64,000 bases of DNA from Cyclobacteriaceae bacterium (GCA_028285685.1 JANQOR010000022.1:1-64000), one strand, 5' to 3'. Counted from the first letter of the stretch, positions 40,798 through 50,223 are shown. Notes: a model not told the origin generated them from the sequence alone. Translations and numbers: made by a program.

Positions 40798-42423
40798 CTA
40801 TTTTTTAATTAGTGCAAAAGTACCTCTTTGTGTCACCTTTGCTCCATCAGAATCCTCAAATGTTACTTCGTACATATATACTCCTTCAGGGGCAAGGCTA
40901 CCGCTGATTAAACCGTCCCAACCTGGAGAGGGTTCTGTAGAAGTGTAAATTAGTTGACCCCATCTTGTGTAGATCTTTGTGGTGGCTATTTCTGTGGGTA
41001 GTCCAAAGAGCTCCAACGTATCATTGAGATCGTCACCATTCGGTGTGAAGGCTCTGGGTACGTGAATGATCGGTTTGTACTTATAAGTAATCCTGTTTGA
41101 TAAGACCGTGGGGCCACCTTGATACACTACGCTGGCTTGGAGAAACTGTCGAGTTCCATTTAGCGGGTCAAGTGCGATGTCAAAGGAAGAGCCCGTTACC
41201 GGTCCACCGACAGTAGTTGCATTGCCTAACTCATAAGTTGCTGAGGTGATTTCTGAAAAAACACTTGATGGATCAGTGTAGGAAATGTTGTAATTGTTCT
41301 CCTCCAATGTTCGAGAGGAGAGTAGAGGCGGGTTTGTTTCTGCTGAAAAGAGCACTTCGCCACACGAATCCACATAATCGATCCGATAGAAATACTCCCG
41401 AGCTAAGGAACCAATAGGATCTGAGTGAGCTGCTTGAACAGATCTTCGTAATTCGTATGTTCCCTCTTCGCCTAATTTTCTGTAGATCTCCAGGCTGCCG
41501 GAGCGTACTGAATCGAGGTTGATAAAAACAGCACTTGGTGTGTAGCTTGAGTAAAGGTTGGAAAAGGGAGTGGCCGAAAGCCCATTGATGTCAACGCAAA
41601 ATGATTGACCTTGTACGATGCTTGTTGTGCAGTTATCTCGCGCACTTATTCTAACACAGTATTGAGCCTCTGTCTTTGAATATGGGATGTCTTCAACGAC
41701 TACCTGGGCGCTATTGATCTTACCTGTGAAGACTATTGAGGTAGACGCTTGTTCAATTTCAATTTGGTATTCAATCAGGGAATCGTAGCCTGATATCTCT
41801 AGCTCAAGTACAAAAAAATCACGACATGATTCCTTTACGGATGCTGTGTTAATTGTTGGTGTAGTGAGTGCTGGGACGGGGTCAATGTTGTGCTGAAAAA
41901 GCGTACAGTTTTCCCTGCCACCATTATACAGACCTTTTGTTTGAAAGGATTGATTGGCATTGGAAGAGTAGTGATGTGAGGCAGATTGACCAAGAGCCAG
42001 GGTGGCAGAATCTGTCGCTGTAAAATACACTCGGATAGAATCGTAAACTTGCTCTTCTGAGGTGACAACAATTCCGTTCGTGTTACACTTTTCAACAGAG
42101 AAGTTGGTTTGCGTGGGATCATACACATTCACTATTGTTGTGTCTTTCGCTGTGGTTGCTCCGGTGCCGATAATTGAAATGAGCTCGAATGTTCCTGATG
42201 ATGAATAGGTGTAATTTGAGGAGGTTGTTTCAGGAGACCCATCTCCATAGAAATAGAACCGTGGTGCACCCGAACCAAAGGTGTCCAGTGGAGTTATGTT
42301 TACTTCGAAGGGATTGCAGCCATTGTCAAAGTCCACAGAAAATAATCCATTGTTACTAAGCACCTGCGCAAATAGCAACAATGGAGTCATTAGTAGAAAA
42401 AAAGTAATTATCCTGATGGACAT
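40798..42423 (-). CDS. secreted PKD-like protein with T9SS type B tail
   Basis: The ATG at 42423 gives a 541-residue protein with a signal peptide (MSIRIITFFLLMTPLLLFAQ). An N-terminal PKD/Ig-like stretch (about 20-110) includes FNVTP-like strands and YFYGDGSPETT, where the YGDG pattern is PKD-like. The C-terminus has the gliding-motility type B sorting domain: HVPRAFTPNGDDLNDTLELF, TKIYTRWGQLIYTS, GWDGLISGSLAPEGVYMYEV. The protein is exported by the type IX system. Function is unknown; it lies downstream of hisS with 29 bases between. Confidence 0.88.
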   Translation of the reverse strand: MSIRIITFFLLMTPLLLFAQVLSNNGLFSVDFDNGCNPFEVNITPLDTFGSGAPRFYFYGDGSPETTSSNYTYSSSGTFELISIIGTGATTAKDTTIVNVYDPTQTNFSVEKCNTNGIVVTSEEQVYDSIRVYFTATDSATLALGQSASHHYSSNANQSFQTKGLYNGGRENCTLFQHNIDPVPALTTPTINTASVKESCRDFFVLELEISGYDSLIEYQIEIEQASTSIVFTGKINSAQVVVEDIPYSKTEAQYCVRISARDNCTTSIVQGQSFCVDINGLSATPFSNLYSSYTPSAVFINLDSVRSGSLEIYRKLGEEGTYELRRSVQAAHSDPIGSLAREYFYRIDYVDSCGEVLFSAETNPPLLSSRTLEENNYNISYTDPSSVFSEITSATYELGNATTVGGPVTGSSFDIALDPLNGTRQFLQASVVYQGGPTVLSNRITYKYKPIIHVPRAFTPNGDDLNDTLELFGLPTEIATTKIYTRWGQLIYTSTEPSPGWDGLISGSLAPEGVYMYEVTFEDSDGAKVTQRGTFALIKK

Positions 42424-42452
42424 TATGCTATAACGCAACAATCAGCATAAAA

Positions 42453-43844
42453 TTAACCCTGAAGAGATTTTATCAATTCATTTAATGCGAGCTTTTGCTG
42501 TTCGCCACTTCGCATATTTTTCAGAGAATACAATTTGCTTTCTCGTTCTTCATCTCCAATAACAACCACGTAAGGGACGTTGATCTTATCTGCATACTTG
42601 AATTGTTTCTGGATCTTTACCTCATCAGGATACAGTTCGGCATTGATGTTTTTACCTCTTAATTCAATCACGATTTCCTGGCTGTGATGGAAGTTAGCAT
42701 TATCTAAACCACTGCTTTGATGCACCAGTAACACCTGAAGTGGTTGTGATATCTCAGCAGGGAATTGATCAAGTTCTTCTAGTACGTCATAGATCCGGTC
42801 CAGCCCGAAGGAAATTCCTACTCCAGAAATGTCGGACAAGCCAAATATCCCAGTCAAATCATCGTATCTTCCGCCTCCACATATACTGCCCATCTGCACA
42901 GAAGCAGGCGGCACCACTTCAAAAATAATTCCAGTATAGTAGGAGAGTCCTCTGGCAAGACTAAGATCAAATTGTACACCAGGAAAATTACCTGGTCGAA
43001 GATCTCTAACCTTAGTTAGACACTCTGTTACCTCAGTGATTGCACCAGAGGCAGACTCATCATTTAGTGTATCTTTCAATTGTTGAACATGATCATCGGA
43101 TTGATCTTTGATTTTGACAGTGACCAAACTCAAAACCTGACTGAGACCTTTTTCATCTGCCCCAAGGGCAAGCAAATTCTCACTAACCTTGTTGTCCCCA
43201 ATTTTATCAAGCTTATCAAGCTCGGCGCAAAAAGATATTTCCTTACCACCAAGTCCAACGAACCTGGCCAATGCAAATAGAACCTCCCTATGATTAATCT
43301 TAATCGTGCACTCTTCCAGTCCTAAATCACCGAAGACATCTTGAATCAGCATCGTGAGCTCGACTTCATTCCAGACGGACCTGCTTCCTATGATGTCAGC
43401 ATCGCATTGATAAAACTCGCGATACCGACCTTTTTGCGGACGATCAGCCCTCCAGACCGGTTGGATCTGATATCTTTTGAAGGGAAATGCGATTTCATTT
43501 TGATGCATCACGACATAGCGTGCGAAAGGTACTGTCAAATCATACCGCAGTCCTTTTTCAGCAATCTTGGAGGTCATTTTTTTGCTTCCTGCTTCAAAAT
43601 CCATTGCTGTGGTATTGCTTAGGAAGTCTCCTGAATTTAGAATTTTAAACAAAAGCTGATCTCCTTCGTCTCCGTACTTTCCCGTCAATGTAGCGAGATT
43701 TTCCATTGCGGGAGTTTCCAGTTGATTGAAGCCATATTTTCGGAAATTACGTTTGATTACATCGATGACGTAGTTTCTTTTAGCCGAAATTTCGGGACCA
43801 AAATCTCTCGTTCCTTTTGGTAGTGATGGCTTGCTCTTAGACAT
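42453..43844 (-). CDS. hisS: histidine-tRNA ligase
   Basis: The 463-residue class II synthetase charges tRNA-His. It has motif 1-3 and histidine-specific signatures: KGTRDFGPEISAKRNYVIDVI, LRYDLTVPFARYVV, RYQIQPVWRADRPQKGRYREF, LARGLSYYTGIIFEV and GGGRYDDLTGIFG. The C-terminal anticodon domain has VLLVHQSS and NAELYPDEVKIQKQFKYADK. Length is normal. The T9SS gene is downstream on the same strand. Confidence 0.97.
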   Translation of the reverse strand: MSKSKPSLPKGTRDFGPEISAKRNYVIDVIKRNFRKYGFNQLETPAMENLATLTGKYGDEGDQLLFKILNSGDFLSNTTAMDFEAGSKKMTSKIAEKGLRYDLTVPFARYVVMHQNEIAFPFKRYQIQPVWRADRPQKGRYREFYQCDADIIGSRSVWNEVELTMLIQDVFGDLGLEECTIKINHREVLFALARFVGLGGKEISFCAELDKLDKIGDNKVSENLLALGADEKGLSQVLSLVTVKIKDQSDDHVQQLKDTLNDESASGAITEVTECLTKVRDLRPGNFPGVQFDLSLARGLSYYTGIIFEVVPPASVQMGSICGGGRYDDLTGIFGLSDISGVGISFGLDRIYDVLEELDQFPAEISQPLQVLLVHQSSGLDNANFHHSQEIVIELRGKNINAELYPDEVKIQKQFKYADKINVPYVVVIGDEERESKLYSLKNMRSGEQQKLALNELIKSLQG

Positions 43845-43855
43845 TCAGAATTGAT

Positions 43856-43887
43856 TTTGGACAAAACTACTTAATCCCCTAATTTTG
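43856..43887 (+). promoter_or_regulatory. Bacteroidota promoter (TTTG-N20-TAATTTTG)
   Basis: TTTG at 43856-43859 is followed after 20 bases by TAATTTTG (43880-43887), matching both -33 and -7 elements with normal spacing. It lies 30 bases before the start of the Lys/Ala-rich gene at 43917. Confidence 0.6.
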
Positions 43888-43916
43888 CACCTCGATTTTA
43901 AAATCATAGACAAAAA

Positions 43917-44354
43917 ATGGCTGTTACCAGACTAGAGCGAAAAGGTAGAAAAAATAAGAACGTTGCTAAGAAACGAGTGAACACTATCAAGCGTTTGAAT
44001 TCTCTTCCTACGATAAAGAATGTTGATATCGAAGCGATAAAAGCTGAATTTGCGAAAAAGGGTAAGGCGAAAACCGAACCAAAGGCTGAAAAAGAAGAAG
44101 TGACAAAGGCAGCGGAAGCAAAGGCCGAAGCACCTAAAAAAGAGGCCGCGCAGGTTGAAAAGGAAGCAACTCCTAAAGCTGAGAAGAAAGAGGCTGCTCC
44201 GAAGGCTGAGAAGAAGAAGGCCGCCCCGAAAGCTGAGAAGAAGGAAACCAAGCCCGCAGCCAAAAAAGCAGCAACTCCGAAGGCAGAAAAGAAAGAAACG
44301 AAGGCCGCACCCAAGAAGAAAGCTGCCCCAAAAGCAAAAAAGGAAGACAAATAA
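43917..44354 (+). CDS. Lys/Ala/Pro-rich histone H1-like protein
   Basis: The 145-residue protein has a short basic domain (about 1-50, MAVTRLERKGRKNKNVAKKR) followed by a long low-complexity tail with repeated PKAEKKE, EAAPKAEKK and AAPKKKAAPKAKK motifs. The tail resembles that of histone H1 and bacterial Hc1-type proteins, so it may compact DNA or bind RNA or ribosomes. The head was not recognised. The repeated codons also leave long spurious open frames on the opposite strand. It has its own promoter and terminator (44375-44403). Confidence 0.8.
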   Translation: MAVTRLERKGRKNKNVAKKRVNTIKRLNSLPTIKNVDIEAIKAEFAKKGKAKTEPKAEKEEVTKAAEAKAEAPKKEAAQVEKEATPKAEKKEAAPKAEKKKAAPKAEKKETKPAAKKAATPKAEKKETKAAPKKKAAPKAKKEDK

Positions 44355-44374
44355 TAATTGCTCAAAAGAGTTAG

Positions 44375-44403
44375 AAGCCATTCCTAATCGGATGGCTTTT
44401 TTT
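44375..44403 (+). terminator. rho-independent terminator
   Basis: AGCCAT (44376-44381) pairs with ATGGCT (44392-44397), with an inner TCC/GGA pair, followed by a T run. It ends the histone-like gene. Confidence 0.85.
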
Positions 44404-44468
44404 ATTTCTGAAGTCTAGGATTGGGGGTTCATGAGGATTTCATTAACTTAATTGAAAACCTGAAAGAT

Positions 44469-44897
44469 ATGCGACTGAAATCCAAACTCCTTTTGTTCTT
44501 CACATGTATGATCTTTTTTTTGCAATTCGGTTACGGACAGTTGCTTGAACCACGACACCTTAAGCCCGGCTTCAGCATGTTGTTGAGAGAAACTCCCGAT
44601 TTCTTTTTTCGTTTTAACAAAAACGAGCCGTTTAGATATTCTTCATTGAGGTATTATCCAACCAAAATTCATGATCTTCATGTGATATCCGTTGCCCAGC
44701 CAAATATGATGTTTGACAACACATACTTCATTGATGCCAATGGCAAAACGGTGTATCGAAGTATTGGTCTCACAGCTCCAATGAATAGATACCACAATTC
44801 AGGCGGCTATGATAGCTTCAATCCCACGGGAGCGCGGACGCTAAAGGACGCAGTGGTGCAGGGAATATGGGACTCGTTTTTTGTATTTAAGAAATAG
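44469..44897 (+). CDS. secreted protein, unknown
   Basis: From the ATG at 44469 the product has 142 residues and a signal peptide (MRLKSKLLLFFTCMIFFLQF, cleaved near YGQ). An ATG at 44421 would place the signal 16 residues inside. The body has aromatic-rich strands (PDFFFRFNKNEPFRYSSL, LHVISVAQPNMMFDNTYF) but no family was recognised. It is six bases upstream of a lipoprotein gene. Confidence 0.6.
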   Translation: MRLKSKLLLFFTCMIFFLQFGYGQLLEPRHLKPGFSMLLRETPDFFFRFNKNEPFRYSSLRYYPTKIHDLHVISVAQPNMMFDNTYFIDANGKTVYRSIGLTAPMNRYHNSGGYDSFNPTGARTLKDAVVQGIWDSFFVFKK

Positions 44898-44903
44898 CAT
44901 ATT

Positions 44904-45830
44904 GTGATTAAAAAAATATCGGTCGTATTATCATTTAGCTTTCTTCTTTTATTTGCGAATTGCACCAATGATGAATTCAGCGGCCCGCCAAGGATACTCC
45001 TAACTCCCAATTTTGGAAATGCTGACATTGGAGGAACTATTTCAACATCTGTTGACATTGAAGCTCCTAACGGTTTCAAATCGCTAACGATTACGACGAT
45101 CGTGGATGACGTGAGGGACGACGTGAACGCGGAGATCAGGATATCCCAGGTTCATGGCCAGACCGGATTGGTTTTCCCTTATTTATTTGATGAGACGACA
45201 AGAATGATGGCCGCCGCTAGCGTCATCGATGTGGAGTTTTTGCTTTTGGATGATGATGATCTGACTGATGTTGCGTTATTCCGAGTGGGTATAAATGCTC
45301 CTGCCACTCGTATAGCACCTGGAGTTAGTCTTACACCTCCACAATCAGGCATGGGGAGTGGTAGCAATTCAACGACCTTCTTTAGTTCCTCGAACGAACA
45401 GCCTTCCTGGACAGTAGCCCAAGTAAATGCAGAGACAGAGGACGTTTCAGCAGACATTGACTTTGGCTACTACTATGATGCGACCACAAATAGCGCAGTC
45501 TTAGCTTCCATTTTTGATTATCCAATTGTCAACCTTGATGGGATGGAAAATTGGTCAACACGGAATAGAACTGTTTTTCGAAAGACTACGCTAACTACTG
45601 CAGAATTTGATGATGCAGGCTTCCGGGAAATTTATAACGCTTTCGAATCTGGCACAGCTGGAGACAGGGCAGAAAGAAGCACAGACCTGGCGGTTGATGA
45701 TATCATTGCCTTTGAAACAAATACATCCAAGGGGGGTGGAAGTAAACGAGGCTTAATACGTGTGCATGAAATACAGGCAGGGGATGGAACGGGTGATTTT
45801 ATACAGATCACTGTCATTTTTGAAGAGTAG
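44904..45830 (+). CDS. lipoprotein, unknown
   Basis: The 308-residue protein uses GTG and has a lipobox (LFANC, Cys20). The early part (about 30-130) looks like an Ig/beta-sandwich domain with PNGFKSLTITTIVDDVRDD, and the second half (about 170-300) has PSWTVAQVNAETEDVSADIDFGYYYDA and IIAFETNTSKGGGSKRGLIRVHEI. Similar two-part lipoproteins are common in Cytophagales but not characterised. It lies behind a small secreted protein and is probably co-transcribed. Confidence 0.7.
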   Translation: MIKKISVVLSFSFLLLFANCTNDEFSGPPRILLTPNFGNADIGGTISTSVDIEAPNGFKSLTITTIVDDVRDDVNAEIRISQVHGQTGLVFPYLFDETTRMMAAASVIDVEFLLLDDDDLTDVALFRVGINAPATRIAPGVSLTPPQSGMGSGSNSTTFFSSSNEQPSWTVAQVNAETEDVSADIDFGYYYDATTNSAVLASIFDYPIVNLDGMENWSTRNRTVFRKTTLTTAEFDDAGFREIYNAFESGTAGDRAERSTDLAVDDIIAFETNTSKGGGSKRGLIRVHEIQAGDGTGDFIQITVIFEE

Positions 45831-45862
45831 GTTACTTTTTTGACTTAGGATTTTCGTCCTGG

Positions 45863-47377
45863 TCATGGGTTCGGAATTCGCTCATCGAAGTACTCCAATT
45901 CTTCAGGCAATAGGATGGGTGTCTGATCACCAAAGTTCGTTCGGACAAAGTTGAACCAATCCACCGTGTCATTGCGAAAGTGTACAATCAACAAATCACC
46001 GTCATGCTTTTCCCAGAGTAAGTCCTTGTAACCCTTTTTGAATCCATAATATTTCTGGACACTTTCCTTGTCGAGACCGACCAGGTTTAGATGTTTTAAT
46101 CGAGAATCTGGTAGTCCGGATTTAACCGCAATGAGTTCTTCGCTCACATGATGATAGTTTCCAATGCTATCACCATGAATGTACGTCAGCAGGATAGTGG
46201 AATTTGATTCAATTTCTCTATTCGAAAACCTCCTTCTCAGATGATGAAACCAAAAATACCGATAATAGATGCCGCTCGTATCTGGCTGATGATAGTATGG
46301 TCTTTTTGCTCCAGCTCCACTATTCGATAAGTTTCCTTTCTTGTACTCAATCAAATCAATAGGCTCGTTGAATATTTCCAGTAACCCACGCTTCTTTCCA
46401 GCCATCAATTCAGTGAGCTCATTGCCATGCTCAAACCAATCCTGAGCAGCACTTGCCATCACCACATACATCCGACCTTCTTCGAGCCAGAAAGCCCGTG
46501 GAGGCTTACTGTCATCTAGGCGCTTTGATTTTACAGCGATCTTGAGCCAGCTTCTTGCGGCTTTTGCATTCTCGAATTCCCATTCCTCGATAAAGAATTT
46601 CCAGGTTTTCTTGAAGCTAACTTGGCGGATGGACTTAATGTTTTGCCAGTCTTCTTCTTGCGGTAGGTGTTTATGGTTTCTGATTCTGCTACCTTGAAAG
46701 ATCTTTAACCACCAATGCCGCCCAAAGTCTGACATGGTTAAAAGTTCTTTTTTGGTTTCAAGCGTGAATCCCCAATGAGATAGTTCTCTCGACCGCAAAC
46801 TGACCCTGTGACCAAAGACATCAGGCTTTTCGGTATAAAGTCTCCCTGAATCATACGCCTTGAAGTACCAGTTGGTAAACGCTTGTGGTTTCAGGATTAC
46901 TGTCTGTAAGATTTTGCAAGCGATTTCGTATTGGCCTGCCGTCAGGGAATCTCGCGTTCTCAGCCAAAAGCTTTCGTGAGAAACAAGAATGGCACTTCTC
47001 TTCGACGTGTTAAAGTAGATTTCTTGTCGTTTAAGAGAATCTCTTGTTAAGAAATAAGTGCTGTCGAAATCGCTCTTTTTGATTGTTAGCCTGCCAAAAC
47101 CAAAATCATCGAAATACAGAACACTGCTTGAGTCGGGGCTAACAATGTCTCCTATTTTAGAATCAAGACCCCAGCCGTCGCGGGATTTCCAATTCCTCGG
47201 CAGGTAAAAATCAAACCAATTATTTTCAGCAGGACTCCAGTTTTTGGGTATCTCATGTAAATGATAGGGTAGGCTAGCGGTTCGCGGCAAATTTGATCTT
47301 ACGTCATCCTGGACTTTCCCCTTTGAGCAGGAACTTAGAATGAGGAGGGATAGTACATATAAACCTTTGTCCAACAT
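45863..47377 (-). CDS. large lipoprotein, unknown
   Basis: The 504-residue protein has a lipobox (SSC, Cys17). The chain has NWFDFYLPRNWKSRDGWGLDS near residue 55, many aromatic residues, and basic stretches in the middle (RIRNHKHLP), with no clear repeat or membrane segment. The family was not recognised. It is downstream of another lipoprotein gene on the same strand. Confidence 0.65.
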   Translation of the reverse strand: MLDKGLYVLSLLILSSCSKGKVQDDVRSNLPRTASLPYHLHEIPKNWSPAENNWFDFYLPRNWKSRDGWGLDSKIGDIVSPDSSSVLYFDDFGFGRLTIKKSDFDSTYFLTRDSLKRQEIYFNTSKRSAILVSHESFWLRTRDSLTAGQYEIACKILQTVILKPQAFTNWYFKAYDSGRLYTEKPDVFGHRVSLRSRELSHWGFTLETKKELLTMSDFGRHWWLKIFQGSRIRNHKHLPQEEDWQNIKSIRQVSFKKTWKFFIEEWEFENAKAARSWLKIAVKSKRLDDSKPPRAFWLEEGRMYVVMASAAQDWFEHGNELTELMAGKKRGLLEIFNEPIDLIEYKKGNLSNSGAGAKRPYYHQPDTSGIYYRYFWFHHLRRRFSNREIESNSTILLTYIHGDSIGNYHHVSEELIAVKSGLPDSRLKHLNLVGLDKESVQKYYGFKKGYKDLLWEKHDGDLLIVHFRNDTVDWFNFVRTNFGDQTPILLPEELEYFDERIPNP

Positions 47378-47414
47378 GGAAGTGCCAGTTCCAGGTCAAG
47401 ATAAATAATTTATG

Positions 47415-47435
47415 ATTCAACGCCGATCGTTGAAT
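47415..47435. repeat. 8-bp inverted repeat between two lipoprotein genes
   Basis: ATTCAACG (47415-47422) and CGTTGAAT (47428-47435) pair around CCGAT. It lies between the genes starting at 47377 and ending at 47464 (minus strand). There is no clear T run, so it may be an attenuator-like hairpin or operator. Confidence 0.4.
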
Positions 47436-47463
47436 TTTAGGACACGGTTACTCAGATACTATT

Positions 47464-47889
47464 TCACCAGGGCTTTATGAAAAAACCAATGAGCTTCCCT
47501 TTTCTATCAAGCACTGTCCGGATTTCCACCGGAGCACCAGAGGCAAATTGACCTTTAAACCTGTAAATTTCGCTAAACGATCCGTCCTTGGGCTTCCATA
47601 ATTCCTGAAATTCATGGCTGTGGTACTCGCCAAAGAGACTGCTAATTTGTTTGTAAGACTGCTTTTGTACCCTTTTCGTGAATTTATCCACCATTCTTGG
47701 GGATGCTTCGGCTGTGGTTAGCTTGTAGAAATTACCGCCACTCATACCACCCATAATTTCTTCGGTTAAGTGTTTGGCTATTTCAAGTCTAGCCCCAACT
47801 ACACGTGAGTCAGGTACCTTCTTGAAGGCTGTTTCCCTGCAACTTAGTACAACGAATACGATTAGCATTAAATGCAGGAAGTTTTTCAT
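47464..47889 (-). CDS. small lipoprotein, unknown
   Basis: The 141-residue protein has a lipobox (VVLSC, Cys17). The remainder is alpha/beta with EIAKHLTEEIMGGMSGGNFYK, VDKFTKRVQKQSYKQISSLFG and a C-terminal IRTVLDRKGKLIGFFIKPW, a layout similar to DUF3887/NTF2-like proteins that sense nutrients. The family is uncertain. Confidence 0.6.
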   Translation of the reverse strand: MKNFLHLMLIVFVVLSCRETAFKKVPDSRVVGARLEIAKHLTEEIMGGMSGGNFYKLTTAEASPRMVDKFTKRVQKQSYKQISSLFGEYHSHEFQELWKPKDGSFSEIYRFKGQFASGAPVEIRTVLDRKGKLIGFFIKPW

Positions 47890-47959
47890 TTCGTTTTTCG
47901 CAAGGAAGAACTAAATGGATTTACCATTACTTCATCTATCATGGGTCTGGTTAATTGAT

Positions 47960-47990
47960 AAAAAAAGCACTGAATTTTCATCCAATGCTT
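47960..47990 (-). terminator. rho-independent terminator (minus strand)
   Basis: On the minus strand AAGCATTG and CAGTGCTT (47966-47990 on the plus strand) pair with one G-T wobble, then seven T. It ends the gene at 48014-48889. Confidence 0.75.
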
Positions 47991-48013
47991 CGATTAGGTC
48001 AGGTAAAAAAACT

Positions 48014-48889
48014 TTATTCAACAATATTTTTTCGGATTCGCTTTAGTTCGATCGTGATATCTCGGACAACATCTCGAGTAAGAACAAAATTAGGATCGTT
48101 CTTCATTTTTTCCTCGATTTCTTTCATATCTCCCTTATAGATTTTATCGAGGATCGATAGCTCTATGATCATCTCGGCTATTGTTTCATCAAAGGGTAGA
48201 TCTTTTAGGACAGTTATTATGTCAGCTAATGCTTTTTCTTCCTCAATGACAATTTTAACTAGTGGCTCAAGGAGTTTCTCGTTGGCGCGAGTGTCTGGGA
48301 AAGTCTCTATGGTCAGGAGGGCCTGATAAAGTCCCTCGACAAAACTTCCCGTAAGCGCAAGTCCTGCCATTGTGAGATGGTGGTCTTCTTCCATCTGTAC
48401 ACTGGTACTAAGGAATAGCTTACTAAGTAGATTTGCGATCTCTTCTTCATTTTGATCCTTTATATGTCCTTTGAACTCGTCCAACTGCGACTGATCGTAG
48501 ATTGCGGAGTCGCCCAGGTTTTCGGCCAGTGAATGAGAAACCTTCAGATAATCAATGCAATCTTCTTCGTGTCCGTAGGCTGCGAAGTAACTGATGTCCG
48601 ATGCGTAGACACCCATATTCAAGGCCATTTTATCACTATTGCTTCTGTAGGAATCCACATCGTCAATTCCGTTTACCAATTTTCGATCAAATTCAGCTCC
48701 GATTGACTTGAGGGTAAAAGGTACCAATGAGGGAGGAGGCAGGTCTTCTAGTAGCTGATCAATGTCATGTATGGTCTGTTCTTCTGCAAGCTCCTCCGCA
48801 GATTTTCCTTCCTCGGTGTTTGAGGTGCTTGTGCAACTAAATATAAAAACCGCTAGTAGTAAGGTGAGTGCTTTACTGATTGATTTCAT
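48014..48889 (-). CDS. acidic helical lipoprotein, unknown
   Basis: The 291-residue protein has a lipobox (IFSC, Cys19) and a helical, strongly acidic body (EEGKSAEELAEEQTIHDIDQ near residue 26; EEEKALADIITVLKDLPFDE near 235). HLTMAGLALTGSFVEGLYQAL suggests a buried helix. No family was recognised. A terminator follows. It is divergent from the translesion polymerase cassette, but no connection is obvious. Confidence 0.65.
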   Translation of the reverse strand: MKSISKALTLLLAVFIFSCTSTSNTEEGKSAEELAEEQTIHDIDQLLEDLPPPSLVPFTLKSIGAEFDRKLVNGIDDVDSYRSNSDKMALNMGVYASDISYFAAYGHEEDCIDYLKVSHSLAENLGDSAIYDQSQLDEFKGHIKDQNEEEIANLLSKLFLSTSVQMEEDHHLTMAGLALTGSFVEGLYQALLTIETFPDTRANEKLLEPLVKIVIEEEKALADIITVLKDLPFDETIAEMIIELSILDKIYKGDMKEIEEKMKNDPNFVLTRDVVRDITIELKRIRKNIVE

Positions 48890-48967
48890 CCGGTTGATGT
48901 CATTAAATGTTATTCAATTTTAATGCTTTTTAAGGCGAATAAAAATAGGAGAATGAGTTTTAAAATT

Positions 48968-48990
48968 TATTACTAATATTTTTAGTAATA
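48968..48990. promoter_or_regulatory. 9-bp-arm palindrome before the polymerase cassette
   Basis: TATTACTAA (48968-48976) and TTAGTAATA (48982-48990) are exact complements around TATTT. It lies 27 bases before the dinB start in a very AT-rich promoter region. Symmetric sites with short spacers at this position are typical of LexA- or S24-type SOS repressors; no such gene is adjacent. Confidence 0.6.
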
Positions 48991-49017
48991 CTAATAATAT
49001 TAACTTATTTTTACCTA

Positions 49018-50223
49018 ATGACGGAATCTTCAATTGTTCACATGGATCTTGATACGTTTTTTGTATCCGTTGAGCGTCTTCGAGATAGCCGTTTGAAAGG
49101 GAAACCAATACTGATAGGAGGCACGAGCGATCGTGGCGTGGTGGCTGCTTGTAGCTATGAGGCTCGAAAGTTTGGCATTCACTCAGCTATGCCGATGAAG
49201 CTAGCATTGCAACTATGTCCGGAGGCTGTCTTAATCAAGGGGAGTCACGCAGATTACTCAAGATTTTCGGAAGTGGTTTCGGGAATAATCAAAGAAGAGG
49301 TTCCGGTATTTGAAAAAACCTCCATTGACGAGTTCTATGCCGACCTCACCGGTATGGATCGTTTTTTTGGATGTTACCAATTAGCTACGGAACTGAGGAA
49401 AAAAATTATTGAAGAAACAGGATTGCCGATTTCTTTTGGCCTTTCGAAGAACAAGACTGTTTCTAAAGTTGCTACTGGAGAGGCTAAGCCCAATAACAAA
49501 TTGTGGATTGAATCGGGGAAGGAAAGAGGATTTTTGGCTCCGCTTTCGGTGAAAAAAATTCCGATGATCGGGGAGAAAACCCATCAAACCTTGTTGGGCC
49601 TAGGGGTGAGAAAAGTTAGGACGTTGCAAGAGATGCCAAAAGATATGCTTCGACAAATTTTTGGAAAAAATGGCGTGATGATGTGGCAAAAGGCAAACGG
49701 AATTGACGAATCTCCTGTGATTCCATATTCAGAACGAAAATCGATCTCTACGGAGCGGACATTTGACAAAGACACAACCGATGTGATCAAACTCAAACAA
49801 ATTATCCTTGCGATGACCGAACATCTGGCATTCCAGTTACGAGTTGATCGGCAGTTGACTGCCTGCATAGCGATAAAAATCAGGTATTCAGACTTCAATA
49901 CCTACACGCAGCAAATGCGGATTCCGTACACCTCCGCGGACCACATTTTGATTCCCAAAATTTCTGAGCTCTTTGATCGACTCTTTGACAAGCGCTTGCT
50001 TGTAAGGTTGGTCGGTGTCCGATTTAGCCATTTGGTTCATGGAAACTATCAAATCAACCTTTTTGAAGACACAGGTGAGATCATCAATCTTTATCAGGCA
50101 ATGGATGAAATACGACAAAAGCATGGTGATAAGATTCTGGTCCGCGCGAAGGGCTTAGGTGTGAGTGCGGTGCGAACATTCAATCCGTTCAAAGGAGATC
50201 AGAGAGTTTCCAAAGTAGCCTAG
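49018..50223 (+). CDS. dinB: Y-family DNA polymerase IV
   Basis: The 401-residue polymerase copies damaged DNA. The catalytic acidic residues are Asp10 in HMDLDTFF and Asp104-Glu105 in TSIDEFYADL. GLSKNKTVSKVATGEAKPN and the little-finger region with KARTFDKD-like STERTFDKD are clear. Near the C-terminus YQINLFED (Gln345-Phe349) fits the beta-clamp-binding QxxLF motif. A DnaE-type polymerase gene follows after 114 bases, and a palindromic operator candidate precedes it, so the pair looks damage-inducible. Confidence 0.93.
   Translation: MTESSIVHMDLDTFFVSVERLRDSRLKGKPILIGGTSDRGVVAACSYEARKFGIHSAMPMKLALQLCPEAVLIKGSHADYSRFSEVVSGIIKEEVPVFEKTSIDEFYADLTGMDRFFGCYQLATELRKKIIEETGLPISFGLSKNKTVSKVATGEAKPNNKLWIESGKERGFLAPLSVKKIPMIGEKTHQTLLGLGVRKVRTLQEMPKDMLRQIFGKNGVMMWQKANGIDESPVIPYSERKSISTERTFDKDTTDVIKLKQIILAMTEHLAFQLRVDRQLTACIAIKIRYSDFNTYTQQMRIPYTSADHILIPKISELFDRLFDKRLLVRLVGVRFSHLVHGNYQINLFEDTGEIINLYQAMDEIRQKHGDKILVRAKGLGVSAVRTFNPFKGDQRVSKVA

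Noticed and set aside
43904-44381. Two long open frames antisense to the Lys/Ala-rich gene
   Set aside because: They arise from the repetitive Lys/Ala codons of the plus-strand gene, which has its own promoter and terminator.
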